DNA of 64,000 nucleotides from Ulvibacter algarum (GTDB lineage Bacteria; Bacteroidota; Bacteroidia; Flavobacteriales; Flavobacteriaceae): NCBI GenBank assembly GCA_947488905.1, contig CANLBJ010000002.1, positions 434,001 to 498,000 of the forward strand, read 5' to 3'. Shown piece by piece: positions 52,117 to 60,056 of this stretch (position 1 is its first letter; each line of letters starts with the position of its first letter). The notes under the pieces were generated by a model. It saw only the letters and a program-made list of their open reading frames with translations, ran no database searches and was not told where the DNA came from. The position numbers and the translations under genes were made by a program.

Positions 52117-52962
52117 ATGAAAACAACAGGATTTAAAACATTTAAAGTAGCAGTAAAAGAAGGACAAGCTTGGGTAACTTTTGATAACCCACCAGTAAAT
52201 ATTCAGGATATTCCAATGATCAAAGAGTTGGATGAATTAGCAGCATCTTTAGAAGAGGACAGAAGTATTAAAGTAGTCGTTTTTCAATCTGCTCATCCAG
52301 AAATTTTCATAGCGCATGCAGATACTAATTTCTTAAAAGATATGTCTACAACAGCTGTAGCTAGAGAAGATATTGAGTTATTAGACTTACAAAAAGTATT
52401 ACAACGTATTAGTAAATTACCGCAAATTACCGTTAGTAAAATAGAAGGTTTTGCTAGAGGTGGTGGACACGAATTTGCTTTAGCAACAGATATGCGATTT
52501 GCAGCAAGAGGTAAAGCAGTATTTATGCAAATGGAGGTTGGTATGGGAATTTTACCTTGTGGTGGTGGATCATCTCGTATGGCGCGTCAAATTGGTTTAG
52601 GAAGAGCTTTAGAAGTGATTTTATCTGCAAAAGATTTTGATGCAGACCAAGCAGAAGCCTACGGACTTATAAATAGGGCTTTAGATGCTGATAAAATTGG
52701 TGATTTTGTGGAAGATTTAGTTAATAGAATGTCACAGTTTAATTCAGATGCTATCGAAGCTGCAAAACGTACTATTTATGCATCTATTGATTTACCAATA
52801 GAAGACGCTTTAAAAGAAGAAGCATACTGGTTATACCAAGCAACAAGTAAGTCGCCAGCAATCAAACGTTTTACGTTAGCTGATGATACCGGATTTCAAA
52901 ATGATATGGAAAACCAAAGAAACTTCGAGACTTTATTAATGGGATTACAAGGTGTAAACTAA
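52117..52962 (+). CDS. Enoyl-CoA hydratase/isomerase family protein
   Basis: 281 residues. Crotonase fold: VTFDNPPVNIQDIPM at ~20, KIEGFARGGGHEFALATDMRFAA (oxyanion hole helix), and GGGSSRMARQIGLGRALEVIL, the second catalytic segment. The usual catalytic Glu of the hydratase family is not obvious. Substrate unknown; the CoA-ester role is inferred from the fold. The neighbouring SnoaL and ABM genes suggest a small polyketide or aromatic-acid context rather than classical beta-oxidation (inference). Confidence 0.88.
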   Translation: MKTTGFKTFKVAVKEGQAWVTFDNPPVNIQDIPMIKELDELAASLEEDRSIKVVVFQSAHPEIFIAHADTNFLKDMSTTAVAREDIELLDLQKVLQRISKLPQITVSKIEGFARGGGHEFALATDMRFAARGKAVFMQMEVGMGILPCGGGSSRMARQIGLGRALEVILSAKDFDADQAEAYGLINRALDADKIGDFVEDLVNRMSQFNSDAIEAAKRTIYASIDLPIEDALKEEAYWLYQATSKSPAIKRFTLADDTGFQNDMENQRNFETLLMGLQGVN

Positions 52963-52974
52963 AAATTAGAAATT

Positions 52975-53376
52975 ATGAATACAGCACAAAATAAACAAAC
53001 TATACTTGATTTTTTCGAACGATTTTCTGCAGGTGATGCTACAAGCGCTTTAACTTATTTAGATACAGATGCAACTTGGCAATCTATGGGAATTAAAGGA
53101 GATCTACCAGTTTCAGGAACCATGGATAAAAACGGAATTGGAGAACTTATAAAAATGGTAAAATCTGCTATTCCAAAAGGATTAGAATTAACACCAGTGG
53201 GTTGGACCGCAGAAGGAGATCGTGTTGCAGCCGAATTCATTTCCTATGGAAAATTAACCAATGGAAGAGAATATAATAATCCGTATCATTTTTTATTTCA
53301 ATTTTCTGATGGCAAGATCCTTAGAATAAAAGAATACATGGACACATTACACGTAAAATCAATATTTGTAGACTAA
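52975..53376 (+). CDS. SnoaL/ketosteroid-isomerase-like (NTF2-fold) protein
   Basis: 133 residues. NTF2-like fold: ILDFFERFSAGDATSALTYLDTDATWQ at 10-36, GELIKMVKSAIPKG, a Trp/Glu-bearing strand and DGKILRIKEYMDTLHV. The family includes SnoaL-type cyclases and isomerases and many small proteins of unknown role. It begins 12 bases after the crotonase-like gene. Confidence 0.85.
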   Translation: MNTAQNKQTILDFFERFSAGDATSALTYLDTDATWQSMGIKGDLPVSGTMDKNGIGELIKMVKSAIPKGLELTPVGWTAEGDRVAAEFISYGKLTNGREYNNPYHFLFQFSDGKILRIKEYMDTLHVKSIFVD

Positions 53377-53390
53377 TAAAATTTAGTATA

Positions 53391-53418
53391 AATGCCTCTT
53401 GTATAGGAGGCATTTTTT
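53391..53418 (+). terminator. Intrinsic terminator after the SnoaL-like gene
   Basis: AATGCCTC (53391-53398) and GAGGCATT (53407-53414), 8-base loop, T-run. It separates the crotonase/SnoaL pair from the ABM-like gene. Confidence 0.75.
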
Positions 53419-53435
53419 CAATTTAATATCACATT

Positions 53436-53786
53436 ATGAAACTTAATAATAACATAGCTTGGACGGTAGATGGCAAAATAATAAACAAAACCAAATTCAA
53501 GGAAGCCATGGAAAAAATAACAGCAGCTACATTTAAAGAAGAAGGTTCGCTTAATCACGAATGGTATGTAGCAGAAGATCTAGAAAGCATTCATATTTAT
53601 GAACGTTACCAGGATGCAGATGCCGCTTTGGCACACCTAAAAGTATGGTCTCAATTTGCAACTATGTTTTTAGAAGGCGCAATAATGGATAGCTTTAAAG
53701 TTTATGGGAATGTAACTCCAGAATTAAAAAACGCAGTATCTGGCGCAACTATTATCATGAGTCGTTACGGCGGATTTGTAAAATAA
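53436..53786 (+). CDS. ABM-type monooxygenase-like protein
   Basis: 116 residues. Ferredoxin-like fold of the antibiotic biosynthesis monooxygenase (ABM) family: KFKEAMEKITAATFKEEGSLNHEWYVAEDLESIHIYERYQDADAALAHL. Quinol monooxygenases and heme-degrading relatives share it. A terminator hairpin sits in the 59-base gap before it, so its expression may be uncoupled. Substrate not known. Confidence 0.82.
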   Translation: MKLNNNIAWTVDGKIINKTKFKEAMEKITAATFKEEGSLNHEWYVAEDLESIHIYERYQDADAALAHLKVWSQFATMFLEGAIMDSFKVYGNVTPELKNAVSGATIIMSRYGGFVK

Positions 53787-53860
53787 TTTCAAGAAAAGAA
53801 AGCCTTGAAATATACCTAAACAACCGTTTTTACTACCAAAAAAACACTACAATCTAGGTC

Positions 53861-53868
53861 TACCTTTG
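53861..53868 (+). promoter_or_regulatory. -7 promoter box of the 2OG oxygenase gene
   Basis: TAccTTTG, a full TAnnTTTG match, 118 bases before the ATG at 53987, which gives a long leader; I see no structure in that leader. Confidence 0.5.
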
Positions 53869-53986
53869 TAGTCAGATTAATTGTTATTTAAGTATAATTA
53901 ATGTGATTAATTAATAGATAAACAGAAATACATAATAACCAAAATATTCTATAGCGAGAGTTTTTGGTAAAAAAAATATAAAAACA

Positions 53987-54940
53987 ATGACAAATAAAAA
54001 TATACTCGCACAAGCTCGTGCGCTTACTTTACCTTCTCGTGAAGCTTCCTTAAAACGTGAACCTTCTGTATCTCAATTTTGGAACAATAACCAAAAAATA
54101 TTGGAAGATGCTTGGTCAGAATGGGAAATTGAAAACAAGGACGATTTACTAATACCTAATGAATCACTGCTTGATCCACGTTTACGAAAGGCAATTAAAG
54201 ATGCTTGGGAAAACCCAGAAAAAGAAAATGCTGTTGCCGATTTATGGGAAGAAATTATTCCTGGTGTTTATTCTGCACAGTTTTTTAACCCTGAACGCTT
54301 AGCAGATTTTCGTAAATATTTAGAAGCTGTAGTAAATTCACAAATTCCTAAACGAGCACCATACGGAATACAATTGAATCGTTATGGAATTATGTTAGAT
54401 CCACGCTCAGAAGGCTATCTTGCAGCACCGAATTTTCAAGCATTTTATAACGATATTATGGACCGCTATATGCGTCCGATTGCACGTTTGTTACTTGGCA
54501 CTTATGGTTATGACAAACAAACATTTGGTTTTTCTATTCAGTACAATCCTGATAAAGACAAGGATTTAAATGGTCACACGGATGCTTCTGCTGCTACTTT
54601 GAATATCAACATTAACTTACCCGATGAAGCATTTACAGGCTCGCAAGTTGATTTTTATGATAAAACCACAGGAAAAACAGTGGAAACTACGTTTGAATCA
54701 GGGAAAGCAATAATTCACAGAGGTGATGTAGCACACGCTACGCACCCAATTATTAGTGGGCAACGTAGTAACTTGGTAGTGTGGTTATATGGAGATCGTA
54801 TGCAAATTCCAAGAGGTGGAGCAAGTAGCTACGGTAGTGAGGATAACTTAGAATCTAAAGTAGTTACATCAGAAAGTACTAGTGCTCGAGAGCGTTGGAG
54901 TGTACCAAACAGCCCTAAAGATACTTCTGCACCTTTTTAA
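53987..54940 (+). CDS. 2-oxoglutarate/Fe(II)-dependent dioxygenase
   Basis: 317 residues. Prolyl-hydroxylase-type P4Hc core: iron ligands His197 and Asp199 in GHTDASAATLN, distal His250 in RGDVAHATHPI, and Arg260 for the 2-oxoglutarate carboxylate in GQRSNLVVWLYG. The N-terminal ~130 residues are helical (TLPSREASLKREPSVSQF). Cytoplasmic. Substrate unknown. The SxHRGDVAHA arrangement is intact, so the enzyme should be active. Confidence 0.85.
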   Translation: MTNKNILAQARALTLPSREASLKREPSVSQFWNNNQKILEDAWSEWEIENKDDLLIPNESLLDPRLRKAIKDAWENPEKENAVADLWEEIIPGVYSAQFFNPERLADFRKYLEAVVNSQIPKRAPYGIQLNRYGIMLDPRSEGYLAAPNFQAFYNDIMDRYMRPIARLLLGTYGYDKQTFGFSIQYNPDKDKDLNGHTDASAATLNININLPDEAFTGSQVDFYDKTTGKTVETTFESGKAIIHRGDVAHATHPIISGQRSNLVVWLYGDRMQIPRGGASSYGSEDNLESKVVTSESTSARERWSVPNSPKDTSAPF

Positions 54941-55039
54941 AAGAATTAGAAACTCTTTACCTTGCTATATGTAATAGTTATATGTGTTAATAGCAGCAAA
55001 ACTATTATCAGAATTTTATAACAAGATTCAAAAAACAAG

Positions 55040-55105
55040 AAAATGTCAATTTGTGTATTACTGAGAAATTAAAAGACCTTTCGACTGCGCTCAAGGTGAC
55101 ATTTT
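55040..55105. repeat. Interspersed palindromic repeat (REP-like)
   Basis: Outer arms AAAATGTCA (55040-55048) and TGACATTTT (55097-55105) enclose CTTTCGACTGCGCTCAAGG with inner arms ACCTT/AAGGT (55076-55097). This TTTCGACTGCGCTCA core is widespread as an interspersed repeat in Bacteroidota genomes, by my recollection. It lies alone between the 2OG oxygenase and the SDR gene. Confidence 0.6.
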
Positions 55106-55124
55106 AATAAAAAAATAAAAAATT

Positions 55125-55931
55125 ATGAGTAAAACAATAATAGTAACAGGAAGTACAGACGGCATTGGAAAGATAACCGCTTTAAGTTTCGCTGAAAAAG
55201 GATATACGGTTTATGTACATGGAAGAAATGATGTAAAAGTTGAGACGGTTGTTTCAGAAATAAAAACAACAACAAACAATCAGAACATTAATGGTTTGGT
55301 TGCAGATTTTTCAGATTTAAAAGCGGTTTCTGAAATGGCTGAAAAAATAAGAAAAGAGGTTCCTAAAATTGATATTTTAATTAATAACGCAGGTATTTTT
55401 AAAAGCCAAACACCTGTTAATAAAGATGGATTAGATATTAGAATGGTTGTTAATTATTTAGCGCCGTATGTTTTAACAAATGCTATTCTTTCAAATATTA
55501 ATATTTCCGAAGCACCTAGAATAATCAATGTAAGCTCTGCTGCACAAGCACCTGTTTCTGAGGCTGTACTTAAAGGAAAAGAATACCAGTCTGAAAATAG
55601 TACATACGCACAAAGTAAGTTAGCATTGACCATGTGGAGTCTTAATCTAGCAAAACAAGAACCTAATATTACGGTTATTGCAGTAAACCCGGGTTCTTTA
55701 TTAAACACAAAAATGGCTAATGAAGCATATGGACAACATTGGTCTCCTGCAGAAAAAGGGGTCGATATTTTAGTAGATTTAGCACTTTCTGAACATTATA
55801 AAAATGATTCTGGTAAGTACTTTGATAATGATAAAGGAGACCCTAAAGGTCATTTTTCTAATGCTCATCCAGATGCTTATGATGATGCTAAGATTTCAAA
55901 ATTGATTTCTTGGAGTACTGAACTCGTTTAA
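55125..55931 (+). CDS. Short-chain dehydrogenase/reductase
   Basis: 268 residues. Classical SDR: cofactor motif TGSTDGIGK at 8-16, NNAG (~86-89), catalytic Ser in NVSSAAQ and YAQSKLAL (Tyr-x3-Lys). The FDNDKGD tail matches the NAD(P)H-dependent WWOX/RDH-like subgroup. Substrate unknown. Alone between the REP-like repeat and the phytase-like lipoprotein gene. Confidence 0.92.
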   Translation: MSKTIIVTGSTDGIGKITALSFAEKGYTVYVHGRNDVKVETVVSEIKTTTNNQNINGLVADFSDLKAVSEMAEKIRKEVPKIDILINNAGIFKSQTPVNKDGLDIRMVVNYLAPYVLTNAILSNINISEAPRIINVSSAAQAPVSEAVLKGKEYQSENSTYAQSKLALTMWSLNLAKQEPNITVIAVNPGSLLNTKMANEAYGQHWSPAEKGVDILVDLALSEHYKNDSGKYFDNDKGDPKGHFSNAHPDAYDDAKISKLISWSTELV

Positions 55932-56020
55932 ATTTTATATTATTTTCATTATTGGTTTAAAACAACCATTGAATTAAGAGTATTTTTGTGGGTGTGTATT
56001 TGGGCTATTAAAACAATAAA

Positions 56021-57136
56021 ATGAATAAAGTATTTAAAACGTTATTAGTGATTACAGCAGTACTGTCTGTGTTTTCGTGCGCTAATAATAACTTAAAAAC
56101 AACGGGGTCTACTGCTAAATTACGTTTTATTGATGAATATGTAATACCTGACGATTTAATATTTGAAGAAACTAGAGTAGGAGGTTTATCAGGTATTGAT
56201 TATGCAAACGGAAATTGGTATGTTATTAGTGATGATATTGACTCACCAAGATTTTATAATGCTTCTATATCCTACGATTTAGAAGGGTTTAAATCAATAA
56301 AAATAAATTCTGTTGTAAAACTTAAAGATGTAGATGGCAAACTATTCACTAAAGGAGTTGTTGATCCAGAATCTATTAGATACGATAACGAGACAATAAT
56401 CTGGACTAGTGAAGGGAGTATAAATAATGGTTTAAAGCCGTTTGTTCGTATTGCAGATACAAACGGGAGTTTTGTTAAAGAAATGATACTAGCAAATCGC
56501 TATTTACCTAACACAGATCCTAATTTTGGACCTCGTCATAATGGCGTTTTTGAAGGCTTAACGCTAAGTCTGGATAAAAAAGGCTATTGGGTAGCAATGG
56601 AGTTGCCTTTAAAAGAAGATGGAGAAGAACCAACTTTAGAGGTTACAAATGCTCCAATAAGAATTGCTTTTGTAAATAAAGAAACAGGGCTTTCTGAAAA
56701 TGAAATTGTTTATGAGTTAGATAAAGTAGCGCGTCCAGCAGTTAACGGAACTACTTTTGAACTTAATGGCATTGTAGATCTAATAGAATACGATACAAAT
56801 AGATTTTATGTTTTAGAGCGTTCTTACTCTATGGGTTATAATGATGGAGGCAATACAGTTAAAATATATGATATAGACGCTAGTAAAGCTACAGATGTGA
56901 GTAGTATTAATAGTTTAAAAGGTGAGAGTTATATCAAAGTAACAAAGAAGCTTTTGTTCAATTTTGAGGTTATTAGAAATGAATTAACCAACGGTATTGT
57001 AGATAATATTGAAGGACTTACTTTTGGTCCTGATTTTAATAATGGAAATCGTTCTTTATTAGTTGTAGCAGATAATAACTTCAGCCTTTATGGCCCTCAA
57101 CTAAATCAATTTATTTTGTTTGAAGTAGAAAAATAA
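56021..57136 (+). CDS. Esterase-like phytase-family lipoprotein
   Basis: 371 residues. Lipobox VFSC with Cys20. Domain of the esterase-like activity of phytase type: VGGLSGIDYANGNWYVISDD, then a VDPESIRYDNETIIWTSEGS segment, FEGLTLSLDKKGYWVAMELP and the C-terminal NIEGLTFGPDFNNGNRSLLVVADNNF. Beta-propeller; hydrolyses phosphate or sulfate esters in relatives. Tethered outside the cytoplasm. Terminator follows. Confidence 0.85.
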   Translation: MNKVFKTLLVITAVLSVFSCANNNLKTTGSTAKLRFIDEYVIPDDLIFEETRVGGLSGIDYANGNWYVISDDIDSPRFYNASISYDLEGFKSIKINSVVKLKDVDGKLFTKGVVDPESIRYDNETIIWTSEGSINNGLKPFVRIADTNGSFVKEMILANRYLPNTDPNFGPRHNGVFEGLTLSLDKKGYWVAMELPLKEDGEEPTLEVTNAPIRIAFVNKETGLSENEIVYELDKVARPAVNGTTFELNGIVDLIEYDTNRFYVLERSYSMGYNDGGNTVKIYDIDASKATDVSSINSLKGESYIKVTKKLLFNFEVIRNELTNGIVDNIEGLTFGPDFNNGNRSLLVVADNNFSLYGPQLNQFILFEVEK

Positions 57137-57154
57137 ATTGATTAAAAAATATTA

Positions 57155-57188
57155 AAAACCCTCTTCTTAGTACTATAGAGAGGGTTTT
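57155..57188. terminator. Bidirectional intrinsic terminator
   Basis: AAAACCCTCT and AGAGGGTTTT (10-bp stem, 14-base loop) between the convergent phytase-like gene and the hxlR gene. Confidence 0.85.
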
Positions 57189-57193
57189 GTCTT

Positions 57194-57583
57194 TTATTTA
57201 TTTTCTTCAAATAAAAACTCACCTTTTGTTTCTGCAGCAAAAAGACCCCATTCTATAATAGACTTTAAAATAGGGGAGAGTGTTTGTCCAAATTCTGTGA
57301 GAGTGTATTCTACTTTTAATGGTGGTTTTTTTGTAAACACTTTACGGTTTACAATACCATCTGCCTCTAATTTTTTTAACTGTAAACTTAATGTTCGTTC
57401 TGTAATTCCTGGAATCTCCTTGCGTAATTCACTATAACGTTTTTTACCGCTTATTAAATGAGTTAAAATAACACTCTTCCATTTACCGCCTATAAGTTCC
57501 ATTGCAGCGCTAGTAGGACACCAAGATATTTTATTATTTATTTTAATTTTTGGTTTCTTTTCAAATAATTCTTCTCTGTCCAT
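57194..57583 (-). CDS. HxlR-family redox-sensing regulator
   Basis: 129 residues. Winged HTH of the HxlR type: CPTSAAMELIGGKWKSVILTHLISGKKRYSELRKEIPGITERTLSLQLKKLEADG. Cys22 in SWCPTS is the conserved cysteine that in YodB and QorR responds to quinones and electrophiles. It is divergent from a nitroreductase gene (57833) with dyad operators in the gap; so it most likely represses that gene until the cysteine is modified (inference from family). Confidence 0.9.
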   Translation of the reverse strand: MDREELFEKKPKIKINNKISWCPTSAAMELIGGKWKSVILTHLISGKKRYSELRKEIPGITERTLSLQLKKLEADGIVNRKVFTKKPPLKVEYTLTEFGQTLSPILKSIIEWGLFAAETKGEFLFEENK

Positions 57584-57621
57584 TATTACAAAATTTATAT
57601 ATTAAATTAATAATAAAACCA

Positions 57622-57657
57622 CAAATTTAATGTGCTATTATATAGTTTGCAACTATA
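57622..57657 (-). promoter_or_regulatory. hxlR promoter with overlapping operator
   Basis: Minus strand -7 TAaaTTTG (57622-57629) with a TTG (57650-57652) at 20 bp, a complete Bacteroidota promoter. The inverted repeat TATAGTT-TGC-AACTATA (57641-57657) covers the -33 region, which fits autorepression by HxlR. Confidence 0.7.
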
Positions 57658-57668
57658 TTTAGTATAGT
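57652..57668. promoter_or_regulatory. HxlR operator candidate 1
   Basis: ACTATA-N5-TATAGT dyad (57652-57668). It shares its left half with the operator at 57641-57657, so two dyads overlap. Confidence 0.6.
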
Positions 57669-57776
57669 TTGTTTTTTATAATTTAATTAACTGATTATAC
57701 AATTGTTGTGTTTTATATTGTGTACTATACTTTATGACCGTTATTGTGTGATTATTTTACTATACATATTTTTGAC

Positions 57777-57793
57777 ACTATCTTTTTGATAGT
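57777..57793. promoter_or_regulatory. HxlR operator candidate 2 at the nitroreductase promoter
   Basis: ACTATC-N5-GATAGT dyad (57777-57793), the same spacing as candidate 1. It lies over a near-consensus -7 box TAtcTTTT (57779-57786) of the nitroreductase gene. Further ACTATA half-sites are at 57724 and 57759. Confidence 0.65.
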
Positions 57794-57832
57794 ATAATAA
57801 ATAGATTGACAAACATTAAATAAAACAACAAA

Positions 57833-58486
57833 ATGAATTTAACAGAAATTTTGAACAACCGCTATTCAGTAAAAGAATTTGATGCCACTAAAAAAATATC
57901 AGATTCAGACTTCAAACAGATTAAAGCATTATTGCGTCTTAGTCCTTCTAGCGTAAACTTACAGCCTTGGCATTTTTTAATTGCAGATTCTACAGAAGGT
58001 AAAGAACGTATAGCAAAAGGGACACAAGGCTTCTTTCATTTTAATACGCCTAAGGTTTTAGATGCTTCTCACGTAATTGTTATTGCTGCTCGTACAAATG
58101 CAGACGAAGCCTATATGACTAGTATTTTAGAAAAAGAAGATGAAGATGGTCGTTTTGCTGCACAAGAGTTTAAAGACCAAATGCACGGTGGCCGTATGCT
58201 GTTTACAGACATTCATAAATATGATCTTAAAGATTTACCGCACTGGATGGAGAAACAAGTGTATTTAAATATGGGGTCACTTTTATTGGGTGTTGCCGCT
58301 TTAGGTATTGATGCTTGCCCTATGGAGGGTGTAGATGTAAAAGCCTTAGATGAAGAGTTTGGTTTACGTGAAAAAGGGTATACAGCTTTAGCAGTAGTTT
58401 CTTTAGGCTATAGAAAAGATACTGATTTTAATGCAAAATTACCAAAATCTAGATTTTCTGAAGAAACGATTATCACCAAGTTATAA
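57833..58486 (+). CDS. NAD(P)H-dependent nitroreductase (HxlR-linked copy)
   Basis: 217 residues. NNRYSVKEFDATKKIS, LSPSSVNLQPWHFLIAD, LNMGSLLLGVAALGIDACPMEGVD and ALAVVSLGYRKDTDFN: NfsB-type nitroreductase. FMN-dependent reduction of quinones or nitro groups, the usual target of HxlR-type sensors. Divergent from hxlR with an operator over its promoter. Confidence 0.94.
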   Translation: MNLTEILNNRYSVKEFDATKKISDSDFKQIKALLRLSPSSVNLQPWHFLIADSTEGKERIAKGTQGFFHFNTPKVLDASHVIVIAARTNADEAYMTSILEKEDEDGRFAAQEFKDQMHGGRMLFTDIHKYDLKDLPHWMEKQVYLNMGSLLLGVAALGIDACPMEGVDVKALDEEFGLREKGYTALAVVSLGYRKDTDFNAKLPKSRFSEETIITKL

Positions 58487-58632
58487 TCAACTTAGAAGTT
58501 AGAAATTATTAAGAAGTCTATAGAAATAGGTGCAGTGACTGAGGCGGCTTTTTAGTTATTAATGTAGTTGTTTTTCTTTTTACCAAAAGTACTTGTGGAC
58601 CAAACTAACGTTTAGTTTTATTATATATAATT

Positions 58633-58667
58633 GCTGGGATAGATTTTATTTTATCCCAGCTTTTTTT
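58633..58667 (+). terminator. Intrinsic terminator after the nitroreductase gene
   Basis: GCTGGGATA (58633-58641) and TATCCCAGC (58652-58660) with a run of T. It is about 145 bases after the stop, at the far end of a 279-bp gap in which I see nothing else. Confidence 0.8.
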
Positions 58668-58765
58668 GAATTTTAAATACGATGAAATAATTCCTAAAAA
58701 AATCACAATTGTTTGGAGTTACAGAATGAATTTAAGTTCTTTCTAGATTAATATTTTGACAAAAA

Positions 58766-59404
58766 ATGGAGAACATAATTACATTCGCAATTACTGTGTT
58801 TACTGGCTTTTTTGCTATAACTAACCCTATATCAAACATGACAGTTTTTCTTTCTTTAACACAGGGAGCAGATAAAAAGACCAAAAATGACATAAATAAA
58901 AAAGCCAATATTATCGCTTTTATTATTGTGACTGTATTTATTCTTTTAGGTAAGTATATTTTAGGTAAGTATATTTTTGAATTGTTTAATATTAGTATTC
59001 CTGCATTTAAGATTACAGGTGGTATTTTAATATTTTTTATTGGTTTTGAAATGCTACAGTCAAAACGTTCTAATATGAAAAATATTAAAGATGTAAATAT
59101 TGATGAAGATATAGCTGTCTCACCTTTAGCAATTCCAATTTTGGCGGGACCTGGAACAATTGTTACTGCAATGAATTTTGTGTCTAATGCAGCACCATTA
59201 CAGTTGATTATGGTAATAGCTATTTTTGGTTCAATGAGTTTAATCACTTATTATACATTTAAACTAAGTGATCTAATTGTAAAAATAGTAGGTAATAATG
59301 TTATTTCTGTTATTGGTAAAATTATGGGATTAATAATTGCAATTATTGGAACAGGAATGATAATACAAGGCATTAAACTTTCTTTTAATTTAATCACTAA
59401 CTAA
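58766..59404 (+). CDS. MarC-family integral membrane protein
   Basis: 212 residues, six membrane segments of the MarC/UPF0056 family: FFAITNPISNMTVFLSLT, AFIIVTVFILLGKYILG, ITGGILIFFIGFEML, PLAIPILAGPGTIVTAM, LIMVIAIFGSMSLITYY and IGKIMGLIIAIIGTGMII. The NPI and PLAIPILAGPG motifs are typical. The transported substrate of the family is not known. A 15-bp tandem duplication encodes LGKYI twice. Confidence 0.92.
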   Translation: MENIITFAITVFTGFFAITNPISNMTVFLSLTQGADKKTKNDINKKANIIAFIIVTVFILLGKYILGKYIFELFNISIPAFKITGGILIFFIGFEMLQSKRSNMKNIKDVNIDEDIAVSPLAIPILAGPGTIVTAMNFVSNAAPLQLIMVIAIFGSMSLITYYTFKLSDLIVKIVGNNVISVIGKIMGLIIAIIGTGMIIQGIKLSFNLITN

Positions 59405-59458
59405 AATACAATTTTAACTTTTAAGCTTTTAGCAATAAGGCCTTATCAAAATCGTACC

Positions 59459-60055
59459 ATGAAAAAAATATTAATTTTGTTTGCTCACCCTACATTTGAA
59501 AAGTCGAGAGCTAATTTGACCTTAGTAGATCATATTAAAGATTTAGAAGGAGTAACATTTCATGACTTGTATGAACGTTATCCAGATTTTCACATAGATG
59601 TTAAAAGAGAACAAGAATTATTAGACCAGCATGATGTTATTATCTGGCATCATCCATTTTACTGGTATAGTTGTCCGCCTTTAATGAAACAGTGGATAGA
59701 TATGGTATTAGAGTATGATTGGGCTTATGGGCCACAGGGTAAAGCACTTATTTCAAAAACATGTATTAATGTAATTACCACGGGAGGCTCTAAAGATTTA
59801 TATTGTTCTGAAGGGACAAATAGCTTTACTGTGAACCAATTTTTAAGACCTTTTGAGCAAACTGCTAATTTATGCGGGATGGAATACTTTCCTCCATTTG
59901 CAGTAATGGGTACACATACGTTATCTAACGATCAACTAACCCAACACGGAAAAGAATATGCAAAACTAATAGACTTATTTCAGAATGATCTAAAAATCAC
60001 AGCTGCTGAAGGTTGTTTTTTTACAAACAATATCCCACAACTAAAACAAAACTAA
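59459..60055 (+). CDS. NAD(P)H quinone reductase, KefF-like
   Basis: 198 residues. Flavodoxin fold of the KefF/MdaB group: phosphate loop LILFAHPTFEKSRAN, HHPFYWYSCPPLMKQWIDMVL (the conserved quinone-site segment), and TGGSKDLY. In E. coli KefF is the regulatory partner of KefC. Here it is one base upstream of a KefC-type antiporter gene, so the pairing is conserved. Confidence 0.92.
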   Translation: MKKILILFAHPTFEKSRANLTLVDHIKDLEGVTFHDLYERYPDFHIDVKREQELLDQHDVIIWHHPFYWYSCPPLMKQWIDMVLEYDWAYGPQGKALISKTCINVITTGGSKDLYCSEGTNSFTVNQFLRPFEQTANLCGMEYFPPFAVMGTHTLSNDQLTQHGKEYAKLIDLFQNDLKITAAEGCFFTNNIPQLKQN

Positions 60056-60056
60056 T

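Noticed and set aside
58732-59247. 171-codon minus-strand frame opposite the marC-like gene
   Set aside because: It is the antisense of a well-supported membrane protein gene and resembles no family.
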